Shown: positions 42,439 through 53,091 of the stretch, one piece after another
How the letters are laid out: each line of letters opens with the position of its first letter
How positions within the stretch are numbered: the first letter of the stretch is position 1
DNA from: Apoderus coryli
Lineage: Eukaryota > Arthropoda > Insecta > Coleoptera > Attelabidae
Assembly: GCA_911728435.2 (NCBI GenBank)
Contig: OU452199.1
Span: 25,926,860 to 25,990,859, forward strand
Direction: 5' to 3'
DNA: 64,000 nucleotides
Program-made: the position numbers and the translations under genes
The notes under the pieces: generated by a model
The model's input: only the letters and a program-made list of their open reading frames with translations
The model's database searches: none
What the model was told of the DNA's origin: nothing

Positions 42439-43581
42439 TTACGACAACTTGCAGTCGGTTTTGAAATGTCCCGGTCTCAAACAATTGCTACATAATTTTA
42501 ATTTTTTAATTTCTTTGTATTTACTATCATTTGTAAGATTTAAGAATTCTGGACAAACATAAATTGCATGAGATTGTTTACAATAAAAACATTTATAATT
42601 GACCTCATTAGTACTTTTTTGTAATGCTGTGAAAGACTGACCCTTTTTTGTAAAATTACTCTCAGTTTTATTAAAAGACTTTTTATTGTTTGCCTCAAGA
42701 GCTTCCAAATGCATACACTTTTCCTTTAAAAATTGTAAAAGTTGCTCTAATGTTGGCAATGAATTATGTTGAATAGTTGATTCCCACTCTCGCTTTGTAA
42801 TATTGTCAAGCTTAGTGTTTATCAAATACATAATTATCATATCACAATTAGCAATAGATTTATCGAATGATTCTAAGGCTCGCATATTTTTTAAAATGTT
42901 ATCAACTAAATTTCTCAAAGCATTATAAGACTCTTTATAGATTGGTGGAATATCGAACATTGATTTAATGTGATTATTAATAATTAGTCTTTTGTTTTCA
43001 AAACGTTCTTTTAATAATTCCCAAGCAATTGCGTAATTAGTATTAGTAGCCTCTAGAGAAGCAATAACTTGCGCTGCCCCTTCACGAAGACATGATCTTA
43101 GATAATGAAATTTTTGAATGTCATCCAAAGAATTATTATTGTGAATAAGTGATATAAATGTATCATGAAAATTTAACCAATTTTCGTATTTTCCATAAAA
43201 TAATGGAAGATCGATAGGTTTTAATTTAACACCTTGCAATTTGCTTAAATTTTCAGATGAACTAATAGAGTTGTTAATAGATCCCAACATTGTGAGTTTA
43301 TTTTTTGCCATCACAATATATTTATAAAAATTATCTTCGACTGTGTCTCTATCACCAATGTCTTGTTCATCTAAAAATTCAATGTTTGATTGAATTGTAT
43401 CGTATTCTGAAAATAAAATTTCAATTTTTTCTAGACGTGTTTTGATTTCTTGAGTATCAGCTTCTGATAACTCATTTGTTATATATTTAATGAAACGAGT
43501 TAAGCTTCCTTTAATGTAACTCCTTCTATTGCGTAATACCTGTATAGTATTTTCATTGTTTGCCATTGTTAAATTTGACAA
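42439..43581 (-). pseudogene. BEL/Pao Gag
   Basis: 380 codons from ATG at 43,581. Capsid-type helical region, then zinc knuckles CFYCKQSHAIYVC and CSNCLRPGHFKTDC near the C-terminus. A third Cys-rich motif (CRKCHGKHNT) follows only after a one-base frame change near 42,445, where BEL/Pao elements usually read on into protease. Either a mutation, a sequencing indel or programmed shifting could explain this. Confidence 0.9.
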
Positions 43582-43934
43582 CTACCAACTATCGAAAATG
43601 TCAAATGTATTAATTGAAAATGAATTGAAGTTGTCAAAAATGTAAATACAATTTAAAATAAAAGAATTAAATTGTATGGTAAACTTCGAAATCTATATCA
43701 AAATATCACACGAAAACGCCCGTCAAACGCAAATATAACACGAATAAATGTATAATATTGAAATCGTACGAAGTACCTGTTCAAATTGTTACTCCAATGC
43801 TATCATTGTGTTCTGCTACTTGGCTTGACATGTGCTTGACGTTTAATTGATTATTGTGATTGTTATACTTGTCCTGTCTTGATTGTTGTAAAATGAATTT
43901 CGTAATTTCTTGTTTTTTCGATTGAAACTTCTGA

Positions 43935-43959
43935 ACCATCCGGCTCGAAGGACCAAAAT
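43935..43959 (-). promoter_or_regulatory. primer-binding site region of the BEL/Pao element
   Basis: Directly downstream of the 5' LTR on the minus strand, TTTTGGTCCTTCGAGCCGGA, the type of primer site common in BEL/Pao elements. The cognate tRNA was not determined. Confidence 0.65.
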
Positions 43960-44159
43960 GTTATGTTTTCTCAAAGGACCAATTGAAATGAATATTGAAC
44001 TTGTATAACGACTTTTTTTATTGTAAAATTGAGTTTTTTATTGAGTAATGAAATGAACTGTAATTGACTTTTTTTTTTTTTTACAAAAGTGTTACTATAG
44101 AAACATAAAAATACAAAGTGTTAACAAAATTAAAGGACTGGACTATAACAAACTTAACA
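43960..44159 (-). repeat. 5' LTR of the BEL/Pao element
   Basis: 200 bp; contains the element promoter by analogy with the family. Near-identical to 38,125-38,325. Confidence 0.93.
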
Positions 44160-44179
44160 ATGTTTGAGTTTGAATTTCT

Positions 44180-44780
44180 ACAATTAATTTACAAAAATAA
44201 AAAGAGGCGACACAATGCAGTAATAAACCAGTCATTGGTAGCGGGTATCAGTACCTCTTGTAGCAATAACCCTGACAACGTCGCGAAATACTTATAATCA
44301 GCTCTCGAATCTCTTCTTGAACGAACTGTTACTTGCTTACTCCGGTCACGTTTCAAGAAAGTAATGTTCAATTGGGTTAAAGTCAGGGCTCCCTGGTAGC
44401 CAATTCATAACTTATATATAATATAGTTTGTAACACTTCTTCCCCTGCGAATAACGCATATAGGGCACAACTTGTTGTTCCCGAATGTTACTTATGTATC
44501 TCTGTCTATCGTTATTGTTATTATCGCCAGATGAGCTCGGTTTTCTAGAAATGCCACCCCTTCCTTACCTCTGATCCAATACCATATATTAGGTACAAAG
44601 TTGTTTGAACATATCTCTCTCCTGGCCTCCTAGTACACGTCTGTCTGTATTACGACTATCATTACTAAAAAGACAAAATCTAGACTCGTCTGAAAACAAT
44701 ACGTTGGCCGGGTCCTGCTCTTGCCAATTCTGGTGTTCAAGAACAAATTCTATTCTATTCTATGTTCTTGGGTATGTAGG
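44180..44780 (-). pseudogene. Tc1-like transposase remnant
   Basis: Frame-broken translation with NVLFSDESRFCLFSNDSRN (catalytic Asp region), GGISRK, YISNI, and NWLPGSPDFNPIEH (third catalytic residue region). Ends with a LQEVL..NDWF-like tail. Stops throughout. Confidence 0.75.
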
Positions 44781-44809
44781 GTACTAGTGGCTTTTGTTGC
44801 ATATCGCAC

Positions 44810-45060
44810 AAAATACGTGGCGTTACAAAAAAAAAGGATTTTGTTTAAATTTGCAGAGCTTCAATTAAATTGCAATGCAATTAAATTGAGGCATATGTAT
44901 GACATATATTGACGAATTCGTTTCACTCTTAATATAAGCTCGGCAGAATCACTGTAAAGGATATAGTCATATCCAATCACAAATATCGATCTGCCTTTAT
45001 GTCTTGCGGGACGATAGCAAAAATGCAAAAATAATACAATAACCTAAAACAGACCATTTT
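44810..45060. repeat. repeat related to the 9,375-9,660 palindrome
   Basis: Shares AAGGATTTTGTTTAAATTTG-type sequence and GACGAATTCGTTTCACTCTT with the element at 9,430-9,620. It is imperfectly palindromic. Confidence 0.6.
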
Positions 45061-45189
45061 ACCCTTCTCTACATATTAGGCTATCAGTAATGCTTGGAGT
45101 GGTCGGGGGTTTCCAACTGTTAAGTAGCGACAGGATATAATAATTTTAATTGATTTTGATCAAATCAAACACAAAAATTATCGGCTACC

Positions 45190-45975
45190 AAAAAAATGTT
45201 GTTTTATTTGGACGAGTATTCAATCACAGTTTTAAAAATAATATCATTCAAGTGTCCACCACAACTTCGTTGACAATAGCGAATTCGAACAGTCCAATTT
45301 ACCATTACGTTTTCGTACGTTTGGGGCGGTATCTCACGAATAACATTTCTGATGTTAGTTTTGAAATCCTGTAAAGTTCTTGGATTGGTAACATAAACCT
45401 TCAACTTCACGTAGCCCACAAGAAGAAGTCGCACGGCGTCAAACCACAAGATCGTGCAGGAAAAATCACAGGACCATTTCGTGAAATAACATTACACCAA
45501 AAAATGCGCCTCATCCCTGAACATTACAGTAGGATGGTCGAGCGCCCAAGCAGCAAACTCACGACGACAACGATGATCATTGGGCTTTAGTTCTTGCACC
45601 AGTTGAATTTTGTACGGATACAAACACAAATCATGCTGTAAATTCCGCCAAGTCGATCTATGCGTGAGGTTCAATTATTGCTGCGAACGACGCGACGTCT
45701 AACAGACCAACTTGGATTACTTCGAAAAGTTTGTCTCACAACTTCAACATTGGCCGGACTTCTCACAGTTCTAACACGTTTCTCTTGGTGCATCCAGCAA
45801 TGTAAAGTCACTTTCAAATTTCCGTACAACATTGCGAATTGTTTGCTCACTTGGTCGATGATGTTCACTATAATGTGCACGTAAACCGCGCCAAGTTTCT
45901 TTAACCGAACATTGCTTTTCATAATAAATTTTTATAATTTCACAACGTTCTTGTGCTGTTAAATGTTCCACGTTC
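45190..45975 (-). pseudogene. mariner-like transposase, internally deleted
   Basis: N-terminal HTH (MEHLTAQERCEIIKIYYEKQ...) is followed by LHLYPYKIQ-type and LDHPTVMFRDEAHF (first catalytic Asp region), in shifted frames. It then jumps to CDFSCTILWFD and NPRTLQDFKTNIRNVI with IPPQTYENVMVNW, the C-terminal end. The central catalytic segment is missing. It belongs to the same broad transposase group as 5,758-6,996. Confidence 0.82.
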
Positions 45976-46611
45976 TTCTGTAATAACCTAATCTACAAAA
46001 TTGTCGAGAAAGAATGATTTTCACAATGACAGTGTTGCCTAACTTCCTTTAGGTAGAAGTTCTTATGATGTTTGACACTTCAGATCGGTGACCTAAAGCT
46101 TGGAGACCACCGGTACACTCCAAACTGTTGCTGCTACCTAGATATGTGGGTGGTGCTGACAGAATAATCTCCTTCTTTCATTTTTTTTGTATTTTTACTG
46201 TTGGCATTACCTATACAGTGGATGTATAATAATAACATTATTTCTTCTTATGATTTTAATGCCTTGGAAGCAGATCATCTGAGGAATTGTGGGAGTTTTG
46301 ACTAGGTAATGAAGGAAACATCTTCCAAATAAGTTTGTGACTCACTTCTGTGTAGAACGCGCCAACGGAGGGAGAAACGATGCAGCACTTGCTTTGTGCT
46401 CCGATACAATTTGTGTCAAAAATTCATTCTGGAGAAACGGTAGACATTCCTCGACTCATTGAGGAACGCTACGCTCAGCAGCATCACCGCGTTTTCCACT
46501 GAATTGATTTGATTTTAATTTTTTAAATTAAAATAAGCCCGCGACTGTCCGCTTTAATTCCTTTAGTTACAATTTTGCTTCGAACATTGTTTGATTATAT
46601 ATATTTTTCAG
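45976..46611 (+). other. intron 4, right part
   Basis: No gene seen; ends at acceptor tttttcag of exon 5. Confidence 0.5.
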
Positions 46612-46719
46612 GCGGATTTGATACGGCATTTGAGAGAGCACAACGATCGGCTGGGAGAAAAATTAATGATCCTTAGTGCCCAATTGCAGCAAACAAGGGG
46701 AACCAACAGAAATGTTTGA
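46612..46719 (+). CDS. Tmem192: TMEM192-like gene, coding exon 5 (C-terminus)
   Basis: Acceptor atatttttcag, phase 0, 36 codons including TGA. It encodes ADLIRHLREHNDRLGEKLMI and then LSAQLQQTRGTNRNV, a short C-terminal coiled coil that continues from EKQ of exon 4. The EKQ-x5-L-x-x-HN-x-x-L pattern matches the TMEM192 C-terminus. Intron 4 is 9 kb because of the BEL/Pao, Tc1 and mariner insertions. Confidence 0.85.
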   Translation, partial: ADLIRHLREHNDRLGEKLMILSAQLQQTRGTNRNV

Positions 46720-46894
46720 TAGTTAGTAAATTGAATATGATAAATATAGTAAGTGACAAGTTTTTTAAATGTTAACCAGCTGTTAATTTTGTATTGAATT
46801 TAAATTTAGAGGATATTTTAGAGATTGATAACAGTGTATATTGTCGTTATTTTCTACTTATTGTAACTAATGTACATACATTAATATTATGGTT

Positions 46895-46900
46895 AATAAA
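46895..46900 (+). terminator. poly(A) signal of the TMEM192-like gene
   Basis: AATAAA about 175 nt downstream of the stop codon. Confidence 0.55.
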
Positions 46901-47465
46901 GATTATTATATTTTGAAAATTTTCTTCTAACTCATGCATCCATTTTTGCAAAAAAATGATCATACATTCAAGGAATTAATGAGAATTTCACTGCATTTTT
47001 TGTGAGTAGGATTGGGATTATCGAAAAGGTTAAGTTGATGAAAATTTTGAAAAAACGAAACGTTGGCATTGTAGATGAAAAAGAAATTTATTTCTTAAAG
47101 AGTACATTAAAGTGCTTTTAGTTTTAGAAATAATCGACATTAAAGCCGTAAAATAATAAAAAGGAAAATGGATTTTTAAATAGGAAACACTATTAGTGTT
47201 CTCGAATATAATTATTAATAAATTAAATTGGGTCCATACAAACAGCAATTAGCTCTAATGCGACGTTTCTCCCTTTTATTAAGACTTCCTCAGGCAACTA
47301 CAATACATTAACATTGTCACAAATACACTTTTACAGATAAATTACATCGCATAAGTGATAAGGTGTATAAGACTTACTTAAAGCTTCTAGTTATAGACTT
47401 GATTAAGTAAAAGTGGCAAATGAAAAATAGGAATCATTGAAGAGTCAGTAACTATATTATTATAT
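46901..47465. other. intergenic spacer between convergent genes
   Basis: Contains a minus-strand hammerhead-like motif (47,256-47,300). No gene is seen. Confidence 0.45.
47256..47300 (-). ncRNA. hammerhead-like motif (second family), degraded
   Basis: Minus strand: CUGAGGA, extra A, weak stem, GAAAC, GUC, with the same GC-AUU stem I strand as the copy at 30,971. The C closing stem II is lost. Confidence 0.35.
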
Positions 47466-48570
47466 TTCAATATGTTTGTGATTCTTTGCCTGTTAGGCAG
47501 AACTTGCACTATGGTTTGTTCGAGATTTAGTATCTCTACCATGTGTTCGCACAAGTTATCACGGATTGAAATTTAAACGAAAAACGCTGTCTTGCGGTAT
47601 TCCGCAACTGAAGAGACGAATCGAAGTCGAAACAGTAGAATTGAGTCTTCTCCAACAGAAAGTGCAAAACTTTGACTGACTGGATATTAACAGTTGGTGT
47701 ATTAGAAAACGAATTGGACGATGTCCAAAACAATTTTCTGTTGTGTTTGGATTGGAAATTCTATCTGCTTTCGAACTCGGACAGTTCTCATCAGTATGGT
47801 TAGGAAGCCATATAGCATTGGTGTAGTAGGACGGTCTTGTGATGTGAAAATCATAAGAAGTAGTGTCACTTCGAACATGCGTGAAAACATACGTCGACGG
47901 ACGTCCCTTGGTCGGTCACGCCCAAGGAAGTAGCGGGGAAGTGTCACGAAAACATGCGGGTTTATTGCACAAACATGTGCTGGGCTTTCCTGAAGGTTGG
48001 TTGAAATTAGTCTTGCGACTATATTCCCTTCCGGTGCCATGCTCAAACTTCAATATGTTTGTGATTCTTTGCCTGTTAGGCAGAACTTGCACTATGGTTT
48101 GTTCGAGATTTAGTATCTCTACCATGTGTTCGCACAAGTTATCACGGATTGAAATTTAAACGAAAAACGCTGTCTTGCGGTATTCTGCAACTGAAGAGAC
48201 GAATCGAAGTCGAAACAGTAGAATTGAGTCTGCTCCAACAGAAAGTGCAAAACTTTGACTGACTGGATATGAACAGTTGGTGTATTAGAAAACGAATTGG
48301 ACTATGTCCAAAACAATTTTCTGTTGTGTTTGGATTGGAAATTCTATCTGCTTTCGAACTCGGACAGTTCTCATCAGTATGGCTTGGAAGCCATATAGCA
48401 TTGGTGTAGTAGGACGGTCTTGTGATGTGAAAATCATAAGAAGTAGTGTCACTTCGAACATGCGTGAAAATATACGTCGACGGACGTCCCTTGGTCGGTC
48501 ACGCCCAAGGAAGTAGCGGAGAAGTGTCACGAAAACATGCGTCTTTATTGCACAAACATGTAGTTTGCCT
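47466..48570. repeat. two tandem ~583-bp units of unknown origin
   Basis: Unit 1 is 47,466-48,048 and unit 2 is 48,049 to about 48,570, with a few substitutions and the last ~70 bp different. Open frames on both strands (for example about 100 codons on the minus strand) are conserved simply because the DNA is duplicated. No protein family is recognised. Confidence 0.85.
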
Positions 48571-49717
48571 GTCTGAAATGGTTTGTAAAAACCAATTATT
48601 ATGTAAAAATAGAGGCTGTTTTATTTAAAAACAAAAGTATGTCTATTTTATCAAATATTTCTCACTGCCAACCCTTTACAATGATTTCGTGGTATTTATC
48701 GGAAAAACCACAAAAATTGCTGGCGTGGTTATGAACTTTATAAACTTTCCGTCAATGAAGTTAAATGGGTATCTGTTTATTGTGTGATCCGTTGTATTGT
48801 TGTGAATGACATATAATTATAGGTACTAACCTATATTTCTCCTTTAGATTTTAGTTTTGTTCTAAAATTATCTTGGCCCCATGTTTTCCATTGTTTATAA
48901 CAGTTTTTAGAATCAGTTTATAATATATTTATACACGGCCTACAGACCGATACACATATTTCTTTAAGCTGTATGAAATGGAAACTACAGAAGTTTAAAA
49001 GTCATTGGGTGACTCCAAAATACGCGCATGCAGGTCGCTGGCAAATTTTCAAACCAAACATTTGCGAATCGTTTGAGTATTCCTGGTGCGTTTGCAGAAT
49101 ATGTATATGCTACTGGGATTCGAGCCCGAGACCTGGAGATTAGATATCAACCCCGGGTCCAAACTTCGATGTGAAGATTTTATTGAAAATACACGTTCCC
49201 TGATTACGAATATCATGTTTTCGTTGATGTTCATATTGCCTAAACGAAAAGACGCAGGAACTTTACTTATGTATAAAATTGATATTACATATCATAAAGA
49301 GGCAATTTTTTACATTTCAACTTGTTTTATATCTCATTTCATTTGCAAAATATATTTTTTTAAGATTAGGTAAAGAGAGAGAGATATCAAACAACTTGAA
49401 TTATAAAAAATCCCGATACCAAAGCGTTGACAACTGATCAGTTAACAAAACACGCGTTCAGCAGAAAATTGATGTTCGCTCCAGCAGCGTTATGTTGTGA
49501 TGAACGCGATCATTGGAGCAACCTTTTTTTTAAACAACAAATGTTTGAGTTTCCAAAAAAAAAAGTAGTTAGATTCGTAAAATTTGCCCGGATCCATAAA
49601 CAATACATATCAAAATTTTTGATGTTTTTAATATGAATAAATATGAATAAATAAAATAGTTGTCAGATACAAGTTGCATATTATGTTATTGTATTCAAAT
49701 AATATATATTTGTACTG
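48571..49717. other. intergenic, 3' side of the TTLL15-like gene
   Basis: No gene is accepted. GGGCTCGAATCCC on the minus strand at about 49,112-49,124 looks like a pol III B box, but no A box is present. Confidence 0.4.
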
Positions 49718-49825
49718 TTAACACCAAGACACATCCATCAAACATTTACCCAGAAACCATCGATATTGAAGTTGATTTTCCATTGAATAATTGCTTGATC
49801 TAATACCTTCTGTGTCATATTCAAC
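49718..49825 (-). CDS. TTLL15: TTLL15-like gene, last coding exon
   Basis: Acceptor aatttcag, phase 0, 35 codons and TAA. It encodes VEYDTEGIRSSNYSMENQLQ and then YRWFLGKCLMDVSWC, the conserved C-terminal tail (NQLQY-W-GKC-D-SWC) seen after the catalytic domain in this TTLL subfamily. It lies 3 kb from the TMEM192-like gene in convergent orientation. Confidence 0.75.
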   Translation of the reverse strand, partial: VEYDTEGIRSSNYSMENQLQYRWFLGKCLMDVSWC

Positions 49826-50704
49826 CTGAAATTAAAAAATATCCGTCATTCACTCAGAATTGTTTAATGTAGACATTTCAACATTGCATTTTTGTACAGA
49901 ATGCAGATGTAGCTATAGAGGTACAGTTGAAATTGTCGAAGTCTCTCAAAACTTGGGTTTACATTGATTTTGAGAGGTTTGGGAAAAGCAGCGCCAACAA
50001 TAAGAAATAAATCACGACTAACACACGAAACTATTTTTATCATATATCTGTTTTAGTACGAAACACACTGTATCATCAGTGTTGTTCCTAGAGATTTTTT
50101 GAGTGTGCAACGTTCCAATAGTGCCAGTTTTCCGACAATGGTGCCAGATTAAAAAAAAATCATTTTGTATATGGTGTATGCCTGGCTGCCTGCAGTGCTG
50201 TCTGTTTTTATTATTTAATAATGGAAAGGTCGCTAAACTTGTCACGACAATTCAGGACTGGCTCAAGCATCATACAGAAAAAAATTTTCTCTCCTCAAAC
50301 TCCCAATTAAAAAATCGCTTTTATGTTGAATAAAGTAATAATTTGGTTAGTCGCGGGGTGGATATTTTGTGTAAAAGATCAATTGTTATAATTGTGCAAT
50401 TTTTACCAAAGCGGTGCCAGTGTGCCAAAGGATGCTTGATAGGGCCACTTTTGACACAATTGTGCAGCCTCGAACAACCCTGTGTATCATGCCACAAAAA
50501 ACACATTCGTAACTAAGCGTTATGAATACAGTCGATTTTTCATACAAATTGCATTTATAAGGATTCTACTTGGCTTATCTGTTAATTATGGTCGCAACAT
50601 ACAAACTATTATAGCGTTTCATATTTCTTATGTTCTAGATTTATGAAAGAGGCTTAAGAAATATGGTGGAAGAAATCTCACAGTATGAATTAAAATACCC
50701 TTAC
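49826..50704 (-). other. intron 4 of the TTLL15-like gene
   Basis: No gene or repeat recognised. Confidence 0.45.
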
Positions 50705-50921
50705 CTTAATATTTGGTGGAAAAATCCGTTTGCAATCTCTTTTATTGACATGTTCTCTATACGCCTGTATTAAAACATCTCTTGTGTCTGGCGATAAGCA
50801 TTGCTTACAAAGTTGACATTCAATTGATGAACAAGTGGTCTTGCATATTTGACTACTACATTTTTCTGGAAATGTGGCTAAATTTTTATCAGATGTTATC
50901 ATTTCCTCTTCTAAAGTTGAT
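50705..50921 (-). CDS. TTLL15: TTLL15-like gene, coding exon 4
   Basis: Acceptor tgtttcag and donor gtaagg; enters phase 2, leaves phase 0. 72 residues begin STLEEEMITSDKNLATFPEK, followed by a Cys-rich segment (CSSQICKTTC, CQLCKQC) and end KRIFPPNIK. It lies just after the catalytic domain. The Cys-rich segment may bind a metal, which is inference. Confidence 0.75.
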
Positions 50922-51640
50922 CTGAAACAAATACTTTAGCTGGCTTAATTTGATTTGGAGAATTAGAGCTATAAGTAGGTATATCAAGACAATTACAAAT
51001 GTTTTATGCATTAAGGTCAAGTCTATCTCCACAAACTCGAATTTAATTTTTTCAATTCATGAAATTATATATATACATGTTTCAATACACTAGTTTATTA
51101 TGGCAAACCGCGTGAAAAAAAAAATAGAAATCTTAACGAGATCATTTTTAGTTCCTAAAAGGACCCTTTGCATGAGTTCCCTAAACTAGATAATAATACT
51201 AATAAAAGTTTTCCTGGATTAGTAGAACACCAAAGCTTTCCAAAGACCTTAGTAGCTCATCTATAAGTTTATCCACCACCAAATGATAAGTGTTACTTTC
51301 TGTAGGTTTTACATACAAGGTGGATGTGTTAACCTAGTTGGAGAATATACATTCTATGCACTAGCCACTAATCATAGAAATTAGCACTCAGTTTTATATC
51401 CGGTTATTGTCCCATTTTTAGATTTTCATAGGAATTAATCTACAAAATGTTTTACAATTATACTATATTATAGTTCAGCTATTTCATGTTCCAGAAACAC
51501 CTCCGAGGACAGGGAATTATTCTTGAGAGCTCTCTGTTTTACAAATCGCCAAAAATCTTGGTGTTTATTTTTTAAGTTGCGTTCCACATTTCTTATGTAG
51601 CGTGGTAACAGAGAGCACTCTTATTCTTACAAATTTCCCG
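50922..51640 (-). other. intron 3 of the TTLL15-like gene, left part
   Basis: AT-rich, no gene. Confidence 0.4.
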
Positions 51641-52216
51641 AATACGATCGGTTATCTATCTGATATCTGATAACTTTAATTCGCCCGAGGAAATCAATGA
51701 TTATTTTGTTGGTGTAACTGGACAAACACAAATTGACGCTAATACTTAAATTTTTATAAAAGTAATACTTTGTTTAATGATTCTTCTTTCAGTTTCAAAG
51801 AAATTAATACCATTGATGTTTTAAAGAGTCTAAATTCGAAGAAGTGCAATGCTTTTGGAGTTGATCAATGCATGAATGCTGAATCTGATTATTCCATATT
51901 GCTGTGGGGTCATAAAGAATATTTTCAGCGACTGTGTTTGTTTAGGTGAATTTCCAACAGCTTGGAAGTCTGCTTTGGTCATTCCGTTTCCAAAGGTCGC
52001 AGCATCTAAATTCTTAACTGATTTGAGACAGATTAGTCTACTGCCTACTCTGTCAAAGATGCTTGGGAGAATCGTATCACTCCAGATTCGGGATTATGAA
52101 CAAGCGGTGTCCCACTAGTAAGCATCCTTGGTCCGCTTCTTTTTAAAAAATTTACGTTTGATCTTTACGCAGATGACGCGCAAATATATTCCCATTGCTC
52201 TATTTCCGAATTTCTT

Positions 52217-52218
<2 letters not shown>

Positions 52219-52277
<59 letters not shown>
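52219..52277. repeat. AT dinucleotide microsatellite
   Basis: About 59 bp of alternating AT inside the LINE remnant. Confidence 0.95.
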
Positions 52278-52279
<2 letters not shown>

Positions 52280-53091
52280 ATTTACTTACGAAATTATTTC
52301 TTTCACCACAATTATATAGTCATTTAAATGATTTTGAATTGCAAATTCAACGGTGGGTTAAGCCCTATAATTTAAGGCTTAGACCTTTAATTAGCCTGTC
52401 TTCAACTTTGAAGGCTAACGGTTTGATTTAACCTAAATCCTTAGGCTAATGTAAATATGAAGGCTCTGATGAATAGCCCAGTTCCTTGAGAATGTTTCAG
52501 ATATTTTAATAGTAGCCGATGAAAATATCTTTCGAGTATAGACATACAGTATAATTAAGGTTCTTAATATGAGAATCATAGTCAAAATAATCAATTTATT
52601 GTAAATTAATCCATTGCTGGTTATTCATTTGGGGATAAATCCTAAATAATAATCAAGATCTGTCCCAGTTTTCGGATTGGTGTAAATTTTATGGCTTGAG
52701 ATTAAATCCTAATAAAACTGTTGCTCTGTGTATCGCCAGACTGAGTTGATTCGGGCTTCTAGTAGTATTTTGGTTGAGGGAACATTGGTGCAGTGGGTGA
52801 ATAACGTTAACGATTTAGGTATACTAATTGATAGTAAAATGCGTTTAAATGATCATTGTTCTCAACCATACAGGAATTTCTTTTTTAGGCTAAAATCTAT
52901 GTATCATATGAAGTATTTGTTGGATGAAGGTACAAAGGTGATGCTGGTAAAATCATTGATTTACCCACACCTTGACTATTGTTAGCAAGTGTATTACTAT
53001 TATCTGGCAAATTATAATAAAGATAAAATGCAGCAAATACAGAATACAGGTATAAGATTCGTGTGCAAAGTTCCCTTCGCAGCTCATACTA

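Larger units (their letters stand above)
38125..44159 (-). mobile_element. BEL/Pao LTR retrotransposon, near full length
   Basis: Two nearly identical ~200-bp LTRs (TG...CA) flank gag-protease-RT-RNase H-integrase in the BEL/Pao order on the minus strand. A perfect 5-bp target duplication ATGTT flanks it (38,120-38,124 and 44,160-44,164). LTR identity indicates recent insertion, yet three frame breaks interrupt gag-pol. It is nested in intron 4 of the TMEM192-like gene in antisense. Confidence 0.95.

Noticed and set aside
47702..48530. Repeated 70-114-codon frames in the 583-bp units
   Set aside because: Frames exist on both strands of duplicated DNA and match nothing I know; kept only as a repeat.
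49086..49140. Possible tRNA or SINE because of a B-box-like GGGCTCGAATCCC (minus strand)
   Set aside because: No A box at the right distance and no cloverleaf; a single 13-nt match is not enough.
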